64,000 nt of DNA from M3007 sp041160955 (GCA_041160955.1 JBEAVK010000298.1:1-64000), one strand, 5' to 3'. Positions 27,154 through 36,635 are shown, counted from the stretch's first letter. The notes: generated by a model from the letters alone, not told the origin. Program-made: numbers and translations.

Positions 27154-28059
27154 CTATTTTTGGGTACTTTGCAATACAAAAGGTAAAATTTTTGTAAAAT
27201 CACCAAAATCAAATATTTCCCACTGTCCATATTTACGAAACCAAGTCATTTGGCGCTTTGCATAATTACGAGAATGTTGCTTTATTTTATCAATTGCTGC
27301 CTCTTTTGTCAATAATCCATCGAAACATTGGAACCATTCTTCGTACCCAACAGTATGCAGCGCTGGCAAATGCCGATAAGGCAACAAATCACGTGCTTCT
27401 TCCTCCAAACCCGCCAAAATCATCTGATCGACGCGTTGATTGATACGATCATATAGTTGTGGTCTTGGCCAATCGAGCAAGATTTGATGTATTTCAAAAT
27501 CTCTTTGATCGGGTATTCCTTTAATAAAAGATGAATAAGCCGCTCCCCCACTCCACATTACTTCTAATGCCCTTCGCAATCTAGCCGGATTTTGTGGATC
27601 CACTTTGGCAAAGTAAACAGCATCCAAGGCTGCCACAGTGGATTGTAACCAAGGCAAACCGCCCTGTTCAATTCCTTCATCAACTTTTATTTTCACTTCT
27701 GCTGTCACCTCTGGAAAATGATCAAGTCCATTACATAAAGCATTGATAAATAATCCCGAGCCACCAGCCACTACAACTATATCGTGCTTCAAAAATAATT
27801 TTTTCAGTAAACTCAATGCATCTTTTTCAAAATGCCCAACGCTATAAGTATCAGTAACAGATAAAGTATCAATAAAATGATGCTTTACCCTGCCCAACTC
27901 CTCTTGACTAGGTTTTGCGGTACCGATGCTCATTTCGCGATAAAACTGCCGACTATCGGCGGAGATAATTTCTGTTTCAAAATACTCGGCTAATCGAATG
28001 GCGGTTGCTGTTTTACCACTTGCAGTTGGGCCGCCTACTATGATGAGATGCTTGAGCAT
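27154..28059 (-). CDS. miaA: tRNA dimethylallyltransferase
   Basis: 301 residues from ATG 28059. The frame extends to 28134, but that start would run into the divergent gene, and 'MLKHLIIVGGPTASGKT' places the P-loop correctly near the N-terminus. Other motifs are 'ISADSRQFYREMSIGTAKP' and 'NYAKRQMTWFRK'. MiaA adds an isopentenyl group to A37 of tRNAs that read UNN codons. It is divergent from the acyltransferase gene across 54 nt. Confidence 0.95.
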   Translation of the reverse strand: MLKHLIIVGGPTASGKTATAIRLAEYFETEIISADSRQFYREMSIGTAKPSQEELGRVKHHFIDTLSVTDTYSVGHFEKDALSLLKKLFLKHDIVVVAGGSGLFINALCNGLDHFPEVTAEVKIKVDEGIEQGGLPWLQSTVAALDAVYFAKVDPQNPARLRRALEVMWSGGAAYSSFIKGIPDQRDFEIHQILLDWPRPQLYDRINQRVDQMILAGLEEEARDLLPYRHLPALHTVGYEEWFQCFDGLLTKEAAIDKIKQHSRNYAKRQMTWFRKYGQWEIFDFGDFTKILPFVLQSTQK

Positions 28060-28113
28060 TATTTTAATTGTTGGGTTATTTGCACTTTTATATAAATCTC
28101 GTTCCTTTGCGTT

Positions 28114-29400
28114 ATGAAACTCAAATTTCGCCACAAAAGTAAGGGAATATTATATGTTATTTTTGAACGTTTGCTGCCTTGGCAAATGTGCAACCAGTTT
28201 AAACGCATTAATTTAAACAGAATTGACCAAATTCCTGCGAATACACCAGTTTTAATCGCAGCCAACCACCCGACTGCTTTCATTGACCCCATAATCATGG
28301 GCGATTTTGCACATCCACCCTTGTATTTTATGACACGCGGCGACTTATTTGTGCAACCAACTGTCAGAAAAATATTTGAACAGTTCAATATGTTCCCTGT
28401 AAAACGTACCCGTGATGGATTTAATGACCCTGATCGGATGGATGAAGTAACGGAATATACACTTGCTCAAATGAAAGATCGGCAGGCATTATGTGTTTTT
28501 GTAGAAGGTGTACACCATTATGATAAACGATTGATGCCAGTTCAAAAAGGTATTGCAAGATTGGCATTCATGGCGTATGAGAAGTTGAAACAGGATGATT
28601 TGCAAATACTACCCGTTGGTGCCGCCTATTGGATAACCGACCAACCGCGTGATGTAGCATTTATAAATGTTGGGACACCAATTTATATTAAAGACTATTG
28701 GGAAGATTACCAAAAATCCCCTGCGGCGGCGGTGGTGAAATTATGCAAGGATATTTTTGAAGCCCTGAAACCACTTTGTTTACATATTGATAACCCCGAT
28801 GATGATACTTTTGTAGAACGCCTGCTGACATTGCACCGCAGCGAACGCCCTGTAGGACACTGGCCAATTTTTCATTTTTCGGGTACGCAATTTGAAGGTG
28901 AAAAAAAAGTAACCGAGTGGGTGAATGCCATGCCCGAAGAAGAAAAAAAAGTACTAAAAAAAGCAGTAAAAAAATATTTACATAACGTGCGGGATGCTGG
29001 GCTTACCGATGAAGCATTGCTGCATCCACATTGGGCGAGTTACTCCCATTGGATATTCCTTTTGCTTACACTTCCATTTTTTCTGTTGGGTTATATTGTG
29101 CGGTGGCCGATTGCGGCATTGGCCAAAAATATGATGGACAACAAAATCCAAAAAAGAGAGTTTAAAACAAGTATTTATTTTGGTATTGAGCTTATTGCAG
29201 GTATTTTATGGCTATTACTATGGCTTATTCTAGCCTTTTGTACACAAAAAGCCGCTTGGATTGGCATTGCTATGTTACTGCCACTTTTATATACATTTTC
29301 GATTATTTACATTGAAGTTGCTCATAGGGCAATACAATCTGCCAAAGCAAAAAACCATCCAAAAAAGGCTGAACTATTGGCCGAACGCAGCAAATTATAG
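28114..29400 (+). CDS. PlsC-family acyltransferase with C-terminal membrane segments
   Basis: 428 residues. The acyltransferase block contains the catalytic NHx4D motif as 'NHPTAFID' (N51-D58), a second block 'MFPVKRTRDG' and the 'FVEGVHHYDK' block near residue 130. The C-terminal third has three probable transmembrane helices ('WIFLLLTLPFFLLGYIV', 'ELIAGILWLLLWLIL', 'IGIAMLLPLLYTFSIIY'). The family acylates lysophosphatidate or related lipids at the inner membrane. It ends 2 nt before mqnB, so the two form an operon. Confidence 0.85.
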   Translation: MKLKFRHKSKGILYVIFERLLPWQMCNQFKRINLNRIDQIPANTPVLIAANHPTAFIDPIIMGDFAHPPLYFMTRGDLFVQPTVRKIFEQFNMFPVKRTRDGFNDPDRMDEVTEYTLAQMKDRQALCVFVEGVHHYDKRLMPVQKGIARLAFMAYEKLKQDDLQILPVGAAYWITDQPRDVAFINVGTPIYIKDYWEDYQKSPAAAVVKLCKDIFEALKPLCLHIDNPDDDTFVERLLTLHRSERPVGHWPIFHFSGTQFEGEKKVTEWVNAMPEEEKKVLKKAVKKYLHNVRDAGLTDEALLHPHWASYSHWIFLLLTLPFFLLGYIVRWPIAALAKNMMDNKIQKREFKTSIYFGIELIAGILWLLLWLILAFCTQKAAWIGIAMLLPLLYTFSIIYIEVAHRAIQSAKAKNHPKKAELLAERSKL

Positions 29401-29402
29401 CA

Positions 29403-30071
29403 ATGATTATATTATTAGTAGCAGCAACACATCTTGAAATAGCACCCACCGTGGAATGGCTCGAAAAAACAAGTACTAAACTGGACGAAAGCACTTACCA
29501 AAACGGTGAAAACATCATACGCGTTTTGGTAACAGGTATCGGGGGAGTGGCCACTGCATTTAGTTTGGGCGTTGTCCTGACCAGTTTTCGGCCAGATTTA
29601 GCCATCAACGCTGGTATCGCAGGTGCTCTTGACCGAAGTCTTCACCTTGGTGCAGTGGTGCATGTGGTGAATGAACAATTTGCTGATTTAGGCGTGGAGC
29701 AGCCCGACGGGCGTTTTAGTGATTTATTTTCGGTTGGTTTAATGGAGGTGAACCATCCACCCTTTATCAACAAACACCTGAAAGAGCATTTCTCCAATTA
29801 TAACCAATTTTTGCACAAAGTACACGGCATAAGCGTGAATAAAGTACATGGTAACGAGGCTTCTATTGAGCAATTACGTGCCAATTACCCAAATGCACAA
29901 GTAGAAAGTATGGAAGGTGCAGCCTTTTTTTACGCTTGTTTGCTGGCCGAAGTGTCGTTTATACAGGTTCGGGCTATTTCCAATTACGTGGAAAAACGCA
30001 ATCGGGACAACTGGAAAATTCCAGAAGCGGTCGCTAATTTAAATGATGTGCTACGCGGAATGCTCGCGTAA
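29403..30071 (+). CDS. mqnB: Futalosine hydrolase
   Basis: 222 residues, with the nucleoside phosphorylase/hydrolase fold. 'VTGIGGVATAFSLG', 'AINAGIAGA' and the nucleoside-binding 'QVESMEGAAFFYAC' are visible, together with the futalosine-specific 'AISNYVEKRNRDNWKIPEA'. MqnB releases hypoxanthine from futalosine to give dehypoxanthine futalosine in menaquinone synthesis, which implies that this organism uses the futalosine route. It lies in an operon with the acyltransferase upstream; no other mqn gene is visible here. Confidence 0.92.
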   Translation: MIILLVAATHLEIAPTVEWLEKTSTKLDESTYQNGENIIRVLVTGIGGVATAFSLGVVLTSFRPDLAINAGIAGALDRSLHLGAVVHVVNEQFADLGVEQPDGRFSDLFSVGLMEVNHPPFINKHLKEHFSNYNQFLHKVHGISVNKVHGNEASIEQLRANYPNAQVESMEGAAFFYACLLAEVSFIQVRAISNYVEKRNRDNWKIPEAVANLNDVLRGMLA

Positions 30072-30094
30072 AAGCATGTGAATTATTTAAGTAC

Positions 30095-30814
30095 TTACCT
30101 CAGATCAAACAAATTCTCCACCCCTGGCGTACGCGCCACCATAAATCCTTCGGCATATTCTGCTAAAATGGGTCTGCCATAGACACGTGCTTTGGCTTCC
30201 ATAAACGACAAAAACTCTTTACCAGAAATGGGAGTATTGGGTGTTGTATTGGAAGGATCAAAAAACTGCGATTTAAAAGCCAAAATGGTTTCCATTTTTT
30301 TCTCCCAATACGGCGTTATATCCACTACAAAATCTGGTGTAAGTTGTTGGTCTTGAATATAATGATATACTGCTTTAGGTCGCCATTTGAGTTGAAGATT
30401 GCCCACCTCATCCAAGGTTTCAATTTTTTCCAAACCTGCATAAAAGCAAGCATCCGACACCATTTTTGCGGCTCGGCCGTGGTCAGGATGGCGGTCTTGA
30501 GGGGCATTGCACAACACTATTTCGGGTTGGTATTTACGGATAAAATGTACCACTTTGAGCCAATGCTCGGGCGTATTGGTAAATAAACCATCCGGTATAT
30601 CCGAAAAAACACGGAATGATGCACCCGAAATACGAGCAGCATCCATCGCTTCGGCGCGCCTAATTTCGGCAGTACCACGAGTTCCTAACTCACCTACGCT
30701 TAGATCGAGCAGGCCAAATGTTTTACCTGCTGCAGCATGCTTGAGCAAAGTACCAATGGCACTCAGTTCAACATCATCGGGGTGGATACCGATGGCTAAT
30801 ATATCTATTTTCAT
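30095..30814 (-). CDS. bshB1: Bacillithiol biosynthesis deacetylase BshB1
   Basis: 239 residues of the LmbE/PIG-L family. The zinc-binding motif is 'GIHPDDVEL' (His11, Asp13, Asp14), with the second histidine motif 'PQDRHPDHGRAA'. 'FSDIPDGLF' and the C-terminal 'GRPILAEYAEGFMVAR' are typical of BshB1. It removes the acetyl group from GlcNAc-malate in bacillithiol synthesis. It stands alone, convergent with mqnB, and its -7 element is at 30825-30832. Together with ytxJ it shows that the low-molecular-weight thiol here is bacillithiol. Confidence 0.94.
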   Translation of the reverse strand: MKIDILAIGIHPDDVELSAIGTLLKHAAAGKTFGLLDLSVGELGTRGTAEIRRAEAMDAARISGASFRVFSDIPDGLFTNTPEHWLKVVHFIRKYQPEIVLCNAPQDRHPDHGRAAKMVSDACFYAGLEKIETLDEVGNLQLKWRPKAVYHYIQDQQLTPDFVVDITPYWEKKMETILAFKSQFFDPSNTTPNTPISGKEFLSFMEAKARVYGRPILAEYAEGFMVARTPGVENLFDLR

Positions 30815-30824
30815 AATTTTGAGG

Positions 30825-30861
30825 CAAAAGTACTATAATCTAATGCAATGCGATACCTTTG
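30825..30861. promoter_or_regulatory. Divergent -7 elements for bshB1 and the SH3 membrane protein
   Basis: Minus-strand TACTTTTG (30832-30825) points to bshB1, and plus-strand TACCTTTG (30854-30861) points to the gene at 30890. Both match TAnnTTTG; no clear TTG lies at the expected distance for either. Confidence 0.45.
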
Positions 30862-30889
30862 TCTGCAAAGAAAATTAAAACCGATTTGT

Positions 30890-32035
30890 ATGGATCAGCA
30901 TAACCAAGATTTATCCCCTCAATTAAAAGAGTGGTTATCTATACGAGATGAGCATATTGGTCAACTCCAAGAAGAATTAATGGAGGCAAGAGCCACGCTC
31001 ATTGCAGCGCAAGATGAGATCCGTAAATTGAATACATCCCAACATGCACAAATAAAGGCTGCATCCGACAGCGCGCATTGGGATACCGCACCTGATAACA
31101 TAACAGATCGCAAAAGCGAAGCATTAGCCGCCAAAAATGCGGAATTGGTAAAAGAAGTAGAACAGTTACAAGAAGCACTCGTCGCTGCACTACAATCCGT
31201 AAAAGTGGCGCAACAAAATATACGAGATGTAAACGCGATGCGACAAGAACACGTTGCTTATGTCAATGCATTTCAGCAAAAAACCGTCACATTAGAACAA
31301 GAAGTACACCAATGGCAACACGATTACGAGCAATTACGGATCCAGAAAGGCGGATTTGGCTTTAAAACTATTCTTGCAAGTGGTATCGCAGCGACAGTGG
31401 TTGGAATAGCCTTAGGTTGGTTGCTTTTCCAACAAAAAGACCCCAATTCTGTTCTTTTTAGTCAATTTAGCAAGGCGGCAGGCTTCAATTTAGAATATCA
31501 TTTATCGCATCAACAATACAATGAGGCGCAAAAGATTGTTACCGATTACCAAAACAATAAAACATACTCCCCTATTCAGCCGGAGTTGTTGCTGATTGGT
31601 AATCTGATCAAAGCAGTACAAATAAGTGCCGATACCACGATACAGCCGTCGGTAGGTTATTCCGTAGTGCTTCAGGATACCCTGAGCGGTATTCGCCCTA
31701 AACCAGTTCGTTCGCTCGAAATTATTTATGATGGCACAGTTAATATTCATACCGAGGCGTTGTTCAACGCTCCAGTATTAGCCAGCATAAAGAAAAAAGA
31801 TAAGATTGACCAATGGGATCGTACGCAAGAATTGGCTAAAATACGCACAACAAATAGCAAAGGCAAAAAAGGAATTGCCGAAGACTATTGGTATGAAGTG
31901 GAGACCAAAGATGGCATGAAGGGTTGGGTTTTTGGTTTTTTCACCAATGCTTCGATGAATCGCTTCCAACCAGATGTCCCCGATTCTTTAATCATTGTGC
32001 AACCCGCACTTCCCAAAGACAGCTTACCTCATTAG
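30890..32035 (+). CDS. Coiled-coil, single-pass membrane protein with SH3 domain
   Basis: 381 residues from ATG 30890; the longer frame from 30848 would put the start on the probable promoter. Residues 10-155 are a Gln/Glu-rich coiled coil ('IRDEHIGQLQEELMEA'). One transmembrane helix follows ('ILASGIAATVVGIALGWLLF'), then a linker and a C-terminal bacterial SH3 domain ('VNIHTEALFNAPVLASI', 'DYWYEVETKDGMKGWVFG'). The layout suggests a cytoplasmic coiled coil and a periplasmic peptidoglycan- or protein-binding SH3 domain. It is a single gene and I know no specific name for it. Confidence 0.75.
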   Translation: MDQHNQDLSPQLKEWLSIRDEHIGQLQEELMEARATLIAAQDEIRKLNTSQHAQIKAASDSAHWDTAPDNITDRKSEALAAKNAELVKEVEQLQEALVAALQSVKVAQQNIRDVNAMRQEHVAYVNAFQQKTVTLEQEVHQWQHDYEQLRIQKGGFGFKTILASGIAATVVGIALGWLLFQQKDPNSVLFSQFSKAAGFNLEYHLSHQQYNEAQKIVTDYQNNKTYSPIQPELLLIGNLIKAVQISADTTIQPSVGYSVVLQDTLSGIRPKPVRSLEIIYDGTVNIHTEALFNAPVLASIKKKDKIDQWDRTQELAKIRTTNSKGKKGIAEDYWYEVETKDGMKGWVFGFFTNASMNRFQPDVPDSLIIVQPALPKDSLPH

Positions 32036-32148
32036 GTATGACGTGTAAATACACAAAAATCTTAAGCCAATATGAATATGACGTTAATTAACCCGCTTTT
32101 GTCGATAAATCAAAACTTAGCATCCACATTTAGGGTTTAGCAAGCATT

Positions 32149-33390
32149 ATGCATCCTAGAATTATTGCAGCAATCGTATTTTGGTTGCTTATCCTTGGCC
32201 TTATAGTTTATCTTATTCGTAAAAAGCCATACGAAGCCTTTTCATCCAATACTCATAACAATAGAGGGAAATGGCTCTTTTATAGCTTTATTGCTTATCT
32301 GCCGGTTAGTATTGTAGGTTTAGTACTCTTTAACAAACGCGCTGATCCTATTTTCAATATTTTCCTGGGTCTTACATTTAGTATAGGTGTTACGTTGCTG
32401 GTTTGGGCAGTATATTACCTGATACACGATCTGTTTCATGGTATTGGGAGAACGATACGTTTTTTAACTACAGGTGCTGCTGCGCTTACACCCAACAAAG
32501 GTCGCCGCCGTTTTGTCCGTCAATTGGGGATTGGTATGGCTGCGTTACCGTTTTTTTCATTTTTATACGGTATCACAAAAGGCAAATATGACTTTACGGT
32601 GCGTCATGTAAAATTAAAATTCGCAGACCTGCCCAAGGCTTTTCATGGCATGCGTATCGCACAAATATCGGATGTGCACAGTGGCAGTTTTGATGATATA
32701 GCGGAGGTAAAACGAGGTATTGCAATGATTCAGGCACAATCGCCGGATTTGATTTTGTTTACAGGCGATTTTGTGAACCAAAAAGCAGAAGAAACAGACG
32801 CTTTTATCCCTTCTTGGAAAGCACTTACGGCTCCCATGGGTAAATATTCGGTATTGGGTAACCACGATTATGGCTTTTTTGGCACTTTTGATAGTGAGGA
32901 AGCCCTAAAAAAGAACCAAGAGGAAGTAAAAAAACGCTATGCCGATGCCGGTTTTACGTTATTGAACAATGCTAATGTAAAACTTGAAAAAGGAGATGAA
33001 TTTATCCGTTTGATTGGTGTAGAAAACTGGGGCAAACCACCATTTCCTCAATTTGGCGATCTCGAAAAAGCAACGGCTGATGTGGACGACCATGAGTTTA
33101 AATTGTTAATGTCGCACGACCCTACCCACTGGGATATGCACGTACTCGACTTCCCGAAATTGATCCATTTGACCATGAGCGGCCATACACATGGTATGCA
33201 ATTAGGGATAGATATACCTTGGCTCAAGTTGAGTTTGGTAAAATTTGTATATCCGCGCTGGATAGATTTATACAAAGTTGGTCAACGTCATTTGTACGTC
33301 AACCGTGGCTTTGGCTGGTTGGGCATGCCTGCGCGGGTGGGTATTTTCCCGGAAATAACGGTGTTTGAATTATCTAATGCGGATGCATAA
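32149..33390 (+). CDS. Membrane-anchored metallophosphoesterase (YkuE/YaeI-like)
   Basis: 413 residues. Three transmembrane helices occupy the first 110 residues and a fourth hydrophobic stretch precedes the catalytic domain. The calcineurin-type motifs appear in order: 'AQISDVHSG', 'FTGDFVN', 'VLGNHDYG', 'LLMSHDP' and 'SGHTHGMQ', giving a two-metal site. 'NRGFGWLGMPARVGIFPEI' is typical of the YkuE subgroup, some of which cleave UDP-diacylglucosamine. The exact substrate is uncertain. A convergent terminator follows at 33396. Confidence 0.85.
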   Translation: MHPRIIAAIVFWLLILGLIVYLIRKKPYEAFSSNTHNNRGKWLFYSFIAYLPVSIVGLVLFNKRADPIFNIFLGLTFSIGVTLLVWAVYYLIHDLFHGIGRTIRFLTTGAAALTPNKGRRRFVRQLGIGMAALPFFSFLYGITKGKYDFTVRHVKLKFADLPKAFHGMRIAQISDVHSGSFDDIAEVKRGIAMIQAQSPDLILFTGDFVNQKAEETDAFIPSWKALTAPMGKYSVLGNHDYGFFGTFDSEEALKKNQEEVKKRYADAGFTLLNNANVKLEKGDEFIRLIGVENWGKPPFPQFGDLEKATADVDDHEFKLLMSHDPTHWDMHVLDFPKLIHLTMSGHTHGMQLGIDIPWLKLSLVKFVYPRWIDLYKVGQRHLYVNRGFGWLGMPARVGIFPEITVFELSNADA

Positions 33391-33395
33391 ACTAA

Positions 33396-33435
33396 TTAAG
33401 TATTTGGACATAATTAATTGTGTCCAAATACTTAA
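33396..33435. terminator. 15-bp perfect hairpin between convergent genes
   Basis: 33396-33410 is perfectly complementary to 33421-33435, with a 10-nt loop. It joins the ends of the metallophosphoesterase (plus) and the LOG-family gene (minus), and overlaps the stop codon of the latter. Confidence 0.75.
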
Positions 33436-33998
33436 ATCCATTTATTAATTGCATCATATTCATACGCCTTCATTTTAGCCAATAAACCCTCTGGTGTGGG
33501 ATCATCAATACAGAGTTTTCTGTTTTGTGCTTTTAAAAAGCCGTATTTCACCATTTGATCCAACATTGCCAATAATGGATCGTAGTAATGATCGGTATTG
33601 AGCAGGCCAATAGGACGCTGGTATTGGTGCAATTGCGCTAAGGTAAGTGCCTCGAATAATTCATCCATAGACCCGTATCCACCGGGCATTGTAATGACCC
33701 CATCGGTATCTTTGATGAGTAATACACGGCGTTCCGACATTGACTCTACAATCAACATTTCTTCCACTTCGGGGTGTCCTAGTTCGAGGTCATTGAGTTG
33801 GTGGGTAATGATACCTGTTATTTTGCCACCATGTTCGAGTGTGGCATCGGCGAGTACGCCCATGAGTCCTACACTACCGCCTCCATACACTACACGAATT
33901 TGGTTTTCGGCGAGTAATTTACCCATTTCACGGGCTGCTGCTTCAAAAATGGGGTCGTTGCCTTTATTGGCACCGCAATAGACTGCAATAGATTGCAT
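33432..33998 (-). CDS. LOG-family protein (nucleotide 5'-monophosphate phosphoribohydrolase-like)
   Basis: 188 residues, TIGR00730-like. It has 'IAVYCGANKGNDP' at the N-terminus, the 'RVVYGGGSVGLMGVLADA' Rossmann loop, 'SMSERRVLL' and the signature 'PGGYGSMDELFEAL' (PGGxGTxxE with Ser for Thr). LOG enzymes release ribose-5-phosphate from nucleoside 5'-monophosphates, in plants producing active cytokinin; in bacteria the physiological role is mostly unknown. It is on the same strand as the vWA-MoxR pair, but 245 nt separate them. Confidence 0.88.
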   Translation of the reverse strand: MQSIAVYCGANKGNDPIFEAAAREMGKLLAENQIRVVYGGGSVGLMGVLADATLEHGGKITGIITHQLNDLELGHPEVEEMLIVESMSERRVLLIKDTDGVITMPGGYGSMDELFEALTLAQLHQYQRPIGLLNTDHYYDPLLAMLDQMVKYGFLKAQNRKLCIDDPTPEGLLAKMKAYEYDAINKWI

Positions 33999-34243
33999 AT
34001 TTTTAATCGTTTTGTGTTTTAGAACTTCATTTCTAAATTGATTTTTGAGGGCCGCAAAGGTGCGAATTTTTATTTACAGCCGGATACTTTTTCTTTATAT
34101 CGAAAAATAGTTACACTTGCAAACAGGGTTTTCTTATAAAAGGTGCAGCGCGCCGTAGTAAAGAGGTGTAGAAACTGTATTCCAACGGGAATTAGGATGG
34201 AGGCGGGATAGTTGCCCCAAAAACAAAGTATGCCCCCTGTAAC
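33999..34243 (-). other. Intergenic region, LOG gene to vWA gene
   Basis: 245 nt without a convincing gene. On the minus strand a -7-like CACCTTTG lies about 60 nt before the LOG start. The frame of the vWA gene stays open past its TAG stop for 57 codons, but the product looks non-coding. Confidence 0.3.
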
Positions 34244-35413
34244 CTATCTTTTTTTCAGCAACAAACGCACAATATTGGGAAAATTGATACCTCCTTCGTC
34301 GAAAACAGGTGCCATTATGGTCACTTGTTGTTGAATTGCTTGTGCAGGTGTTCCTAACCAACGGTGTTCTGGCATGGGATTGAGCCAAATAATATGAGCA
34401 ACCTGTTCGCGTAATTGGCCTAAAAACAATGTCACATTTGTTGTGTACTGCGCCCGTTGTGATTCATCTGCAAAATCGCTTAATGCCGCCCCTGCATCGC
34501 TAATGATAATAGCCAAAGTGGCATTTCGATTTGTTTTTAACAAAGTTTCACTTACTTTTATGGGATCGCTAAGGTTTTCTTGCTTGTAAACAAATCCAGA
34601 AGGATAATTTTGAAAATAATAAACAGGTGCTTTTATTTGTCCACCTTCGTTTTTGGCGGTATGAATGAGTCGGCGTGTAAATTCGTGAAAAGGTGCCATT
34701 GCCCCCCTTGTATCTGCAAAAAAGATCAGATTATCAGCCCTATTTATAGCCGCATTCTGCATAACAGGATACAGGAACAAACCTTCTTTTGCTACTTTTT
34801 GAATTGTAGCAGGTAGGTTAATTTCATTGGTAAGACCTCCTTTTTCTTTGCGGCGCAGGTATTGCCAAGCCACCCCCATTTGTCGGCGCGTGACTGGAAA
34901 ATATTCATCGGTATGCAAATAAATAGTGGTATTTGTCCAGTTTTCGGTTGTGTTTGAAGTATCCAACTGCGGATGAAAGTACAATACATCATCAAATTTG
35001 GGCTGTTCCGCTTTTACATTCGATTTTTTGCTTTTCCCTTTGTCTTCCGGGGGTAAAAGTGGCGGTGGAGGTGGCGAAATAACTGTTGGCGCAGGATTTG
35101 AATCTATTGTTGGTTGCTTATTTGGGTCATCTAATGTCGTAGTAAAAGCCGACAATACCAGTCTTTTTTCTATTTCAATGGCCTCCGTTAGAATAGCATC
35201 AAAACGTGTTTCGTCGCGGTGGTCTTGCAGGTATAATATTTTACAAAAACTCCGAAACGACTGCCAATCATCGGTATCATCCCACGTAATCGTTTGGTCA
35301 TTCCCGGTAAGGGCGCGTTCGAATAGGCCATATTTTTCGATCCACCGTTCGTAACTCAACTCTTTTTCGATGCGATGGAAAAAGTGCCAAAAAGGGAGGC
35401 GTTCTTTATTCAT
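34244..35413 (-). CDS. vWA-like domain protein paired with MoxR ATPase
   Basis: 389 residues. Residues 1-90 are helical; a Pro-rich linker (about 107-125) follows; residues 225-385 resemble a von Willebrand A domain. The metal site that should read DxSxS reads D234-T-R236-G-A238 ('FADTRGAMAPFHEF'), so metal binding is doubtful. A later 'IIISDAGAAL' strand matches the vWA core. vWA proteins beside MoxR ATPases (CoxE/CoxD-like pairs) work as chaperone-like modules for metalloenzyme assembly or in conflict systems. It starts 2 nt after the MoxR stop, so the two are co-translated. The client is unknown. Confidence 0.7.
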   Translation of the reverse strand: MNKERLPFWHFFHRIEKELSYERWIEKYGLFERALTGNDQTITWDDTDDWQSFRSFCKILYLQDHRDETRFDAILTEAIEIEKRLVLSAFTTTLDDPNKQPTIDSNPAPTVISPPPPPLLPPEDKGKSKKSNVKAEQPKFDDVLYFHPQLDTSNTTENWTNTTIYLHTDEYFPVTRRQMGVAWQYLRRKEKGGLTNEINLPATIQKVAKEGLFLYPVMQNAAINRADNLIFFADTRGAMAPFHEFTRRLIHTAKNEGGQIKAPVYYFQNYPSGFVYKQENLSDPIKVSETLLKTNRNATLAIIISDAGAALSDFADESQRAQYTTNVTLFLGQLREQVAHIIWLNPMPEHRWLGTPAQAIQQQVTIMAPVFDEGGINFPNIVRLLLKKR

Positions 35414-35415
35414 AT

Positions 35416-36522
35416 CTAATCTTTTCCTTCGTTTTTGGCGGAAGGATAGGTTTTTAGCAATGCTTGGTAATAATATGGCAATTTTTCAAGCCCTTCCTTA
35501 GTATAATGTTCGGGGGTGTGCATTTCCTTATTAAACCTGTATGCTTTGAGCCAATCGAGCATTTCGCCAGTAGAAACGCGTTTACCATAGGTTGGATTTT
35601 CAGCAATTTTTTTGCGTAATTCATTGAAACGTTCAATTGCAGCCTTTACAAAATCGGCTTGCTCCTCTACAATTCCCTTGATTTGAGCACGAATGATCTC
35701 TGTCAATTGCTTTTCCTCGGGGAATTTAATATACATAAACAAGCACCTCCGCAAAAAAGCCTCGGGGAGTTCGCGTTCGTCGTTACTCGTGATAAAAATA
35801 ATCGGAGGATAACGCGCTTCGATCAGTTCATCTGTTTCAGGAATTTTGAATCGTTTCTCGTCCAATTCCAACAGTAGATCATTGGGGAAGTCGATATCCG
35901 CCTTGTCTATTTCGTCAATCAGTAAAATGGATGGAAAATCTCTGGTAGAAGTAAGAAAAGCATTGGCCATAGGGCCAAAACTGCGGTAATTTTTCTCACT
36001 CAGGTCAAAGGGTTTATTGTCGATAGGATTGATTTTCAACTGCGCATCGCGCAAGCGCCTAACGTGATCGAAGGTATAAAGGCCATCTACTGCTTTAGAA
36101 GTAGATTTAATATGCCATTCGAAGTAATGTTGTTGATAATTATCGCCGTACCATTCTGCCGCGAGCGCTTTAGCCAACTGTGTTTTTCCGCTACCCGGTT
36201 CACCTTTTAATAAAACTGGACGTTGGAGAATTTGAGCCAAACGCACCAATTCCACGATTTTTTCGCTGGGCAGATAGGGCGCAATAGGTCGTCCGGGCTT
36301 AGTTTTTCCGTCTTTTGCTGGTACAAATTCGGAATATGCTCCATCAGAATGATAGACCAACTGTCCAGATGGGGGATTTGGTTTAAACTCTGATAAATCA
36401 TTTTCACCGGGGCCTTGAGCGAAAATAGAAGTAAAACCTGCTGTCCCGTGCATATTGTATGGTTTTACTTTTGGAGTGGTATCCAATTCCTCTTGATTTG
36501 GTGGTGTATTTTTAGTTTGCAT
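35416..36522 (-). CDS. MoxR-family AAA+ ATPase
   Basis: 368 residues. A long N-terminal extension (1-85, Pro-rich, disordered) precedes the AAA+ core. Walker A is 'GEPGSGKT' (107-114), Walker B 'LLIDEID' (200-206), then 'FITSNDERELPEAFLRRC' with sensor 1 and the arginine finger region. The segment 'KSTSKAVDGLYTFDHVRRL' after Walker A resembles MoxR proteins of vWA-MoxR systems (from memory). A C-terminal lid follows. It forms an operon with the vWA gene 2 nt downstream. Confidence 0.88.
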   Translation of the reverse strand: MQTKNTPPNQEELDTTPKVKPYNMHGTAGFTSIFAQGPGENDLSEFKPNPPSGQLVYHSDGAYSEFVPAKDGKTKPGRPIAPYLPSEKIVELVRLAQILQRPVLLKGEPGSGKTQLAKALAAEWYGDNYQQHYFEWHIKSTSKAVDGLYTFDHVRRLRDAQLKINPIDNKPFDLSEKNYRSFGPMANAFLTSTRDFPSILLIDEIDKADIDFPNDLLLELDEKRFKIPETDELIEARYPPIIFITSNDERELPEAFLRRCLFMYIKFPEEKQLTEIIRAQIKGIVEEQADFVKAAIERFNELRKKIAENPTYGKRVSTGEMLDWLKAYRFNKEMHTPEHYTKEGLEKLPYYYQALLKTYPSAKNEGKD

Positions 36523-36635
36523 ATTTCAGATGCTTTGAACAAATCGTTTCGAGCCGCAATAATAATGCATTTTGATCTAAATCGACAAAATACACTGTAA
36601 AATAAAAAAAACGTAAAAGATAAGCGTAAGAAATC

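Noticed and set aside
27154..28134. Longer miaA starting at 28134
   Set aside because: It would overlap the start of the divergent acyltransferase; the ATG at 28059 sits directly ahead of the P-loop as in the family.
33432..36522. Complete defence island built from LOG, vWA and MoxR
   Set aside because: The LOG gene is separated by 245 nt and is of the ordinary PGGxG type; no nuclease, sensor or third vWA-MoxR component is present.
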